A program made the position numbers and the translations under genes. A stretch of DNA of 64,000 nt, taken from positions 57,900,492 to 57,964,491 of the forward strand of contig NC_052136.2 of assembly GCF_016086655.4 (NCBI RefSeq), read 5' to 3'. The stretch's first letter is position 1. Every line of letters starts with the position of its first letter. This document shows, piece after piece, positions 62,272 through 64,000 of this stretch. The notes under the pieces were generated by a model. The model made no database searches, was not told where the DNA came from, and saw only the letters and a list, made by a program, of their open reading frames with translations. Source of the DNA: Lepeophtheirus salmonis. Taxonomy: Eukaryota > Arthropoda > Copepoda > Siphonostomatoida > Caligidae.

Positions 62272-64000
62272 ACATAGAAAAAAAAATTGCAATTAAAATA
62301 CTGTAACATAAATATACTTTGGTCAGAAATAAAAATTGATTACCAATCAGATATAAAATAATTTCACGAAAGAAGTAGTGAATAGAAAAGTAATCAGAAT
62401 ACACACAGATTCGATTAATTCATATTTCCCCAAAGTATGGTTCTTCAATTCAATATTCTGCTAATAAAATGTATTATTTACTTATTAAAAGAATCAGATA
62501 TCTATTAATAAAAAAATCCGGGATATTTATGAAACCAATTTAGAGTTTTAGAGTTTAGAGTACTGCTACATATATAAAGTTTTTAATGTTACTTTAGGAT
62601 GAAAAAAATGTAGAAAGATCAAAGTAAATTTATAAATAGAGCCTTGTGATTTTAGTATTGTAGATACTGGCCATCTTGGGGCAAAAACAATCAAGTTTGA
62701 TAAGGTTTCATACTTTTTTTATCAATACCAATTTATAATTATTAAAATTGCGTTTGTATAAAAACATAATTGAACATTTTAGTTAAAATTAATTTCCTTC
62801 TCAAGACCTAAAAAAAAAAAAACAATCAAATTTTCACAAACTAATAAATACAAAAGTTCACATATTCACACTTACACTATAAGAATATAAAAACCGATCA
62901 AGAAATAGATAAAGAAACCTTTTTCTTAAAGATGTAAGACATGAAAAAATGTCATTACAAATAAGAATTATAAAAAACAAAACATAATTTTACAACAAGT
63001 TATACACAAAGATATAATTTTTTAGTAATATTTTCAATACTGTTTCATGATATAAAAGATTTTGAAATGTGTGGTAGGGACAGATGAATAAAATTTCATA
63101 AAATTCTACTTGTTCCGCACATGGAAAACATTGAATATCTTCGTGGTGCTGAAATAATTATTCCTTACATATAGCATGGCTCGATAAGTTTTTCTTCTGT
63201 TAATTTATATGACACATAAGTTTTAACTTTTTATTAAATATTGAAATTAAGGAAAATATTCAATTATTGTCGTGTATTTTGATGTCAAAATGGGACCAAC
63301 AAATAAAAAGATTTATATCCTTAGTGTCTATTAGAAAAAAAAAAAATTATTGTCCATTTATCATACACTAATATATGTATATTGAAATATATAATTACAT
63401 GATTTTCATAATTTGGATAATCAATTAACCATTACTTTTACACGGATCTTTCAATTCTTCTTCTTTTCTCGTCCAAAATCGATCCAAAAGAAAATAAATT
63501 ATATAAATCTGGCCATATTATTGGTGTTTACGTATTTAGAATTACCTTTTTTTTCTATGAACTAGTAGAATTTATTATAGGTGCTAAGTACTTTATTTGG
63601 AAATGGGTTCATTTTATCAGAAATATCAAGTCTGAGCCTTACATTTACGAAGTCTGTAAAAACTTTGCCCTATTGAGAAAATTAATTCAATTTTTTATAA
63701 ATTGATATAGTGATCAAATAAAATTCGTTGCCTATAATTAGTGAGATTCTCTCATATTACATATATATAGGTACATAATACAAGAACAGAAAAGTTGTCT
63801 GATTTTTGCAAAGATTTGTAAAATAAATGTAGGTCAGACTTAATGACTTTTTATAGAGATAAGGAGGAAAAAAAGACAAAAAAAAAAAGTGAAAAACATG
63901 AAATGATCTTCAAAATGTAACCTATATTTTGAATTCTATTGTTATAATTAAACATATTTTAATTTCACTTTTATTACGTATGCAAAAAAAAATCTCTCTC
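62272..64000. other. AT-rich stretch, no feature seen
   Basis: Homopolymer runs and AT-rich text only. No motif, repeat copy or gene is recognised to the end of the window. Confidence 0.5.

Noticed and set aside
62117..62404. 95-codon minus-strand frame rich in Phe/Ile/Leu/Tyr
   Set aside because: AT-driven composition resembling a membrane protein by chance; it spans a hAT-like MITE.
1..64000. tRNA, rRNA, snRNA or histone genes
   Set aside because: I looked for A/B-box-like text and known snRNA starts and saw none; a covariance-model scan would be decisive.

Overview
The window looks like intergenic DNA from an arthropod nuclear genome. It is strongly A+T-rich, has long homopolymer runs, and contains no operons, no tRNA or rRNA genes I could recognise, and no convincing host gene. 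Almost everything interpretable is the decayed remains of transposable elements. The mixture (many DD37D-type mariner-like transposases, Mos1-like mariners, a Tc1 relative, an APE-type LINE, a Ty3/Gypsy pol fragment, a MULE fragment and a hAT-like MITE) fits a crustacean. The wording of several transposase remnants reminds me of sea-louse (copepod, e.g. Lepeophtheirus) mariner families. That organism call is an inference from memory and was not searched.

Layout. 0-10 kb: an AT-rich degenerate repeat (690-1200), a near full-length but broken mariner-like element (2506-3735, minus), a mariner-like N-terminal half (5101-5740, plus) and Ty3/Gypsy RNase H-integrase debris (8996-9960, plus). 10-25 kb: mostly featureless AT-rich DNA, with a mariner MITE (15128-15615), a tandem repeat of about 107 bp (16159-16625), two copies of a Gypsy-integrase-like scrap (about 16.75 and 21.75 kb), a second AT-rich repeat (22326-22885) and two short 16-bp arrays (23.4 and 24.8 kb). 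25-30 kb: a 3.6-kb LINE on the minus strand with endonuclease and reverse transcriptase domains, followed by a MULE transposase remnant. 30-47 kb: an inverted copy of the AT-rich repeat (32.2 kb) and a run of mariner derivatives at 35.0, 36.8, 38.8 (palindromic), 43.0, 44.8 and 45.9 kb, plus another AT-rich repeat at 46.8 kb. 47-64 kb: a Mos1-like mariner (50.8 kb), an unrecognised ORF1/gag-like coding remnant interrupted by a mariner tail (52.1-53.7 kb), a mariner with a duplicated segment (54.9-55.8 kb), a 99-bp tandem duplication (57.2 kb), a Tc1 and a mariner meeting tail to tail (59.7-61.2 kb) and a 130-bp hAT-like MITE (62.1 kb).

Every transposon gene I could follow carries frameshifts, stops or lost catalytic residues, so none is likely to make an active protein. 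I did not find a new biological system. The most unusual items are the palindromic mariner derivative, the dispersed AT-rich repeat with a conserved G/C-rich terminus, the unassigned ORF1-like remnant, and two 16-bp arrays with related units.
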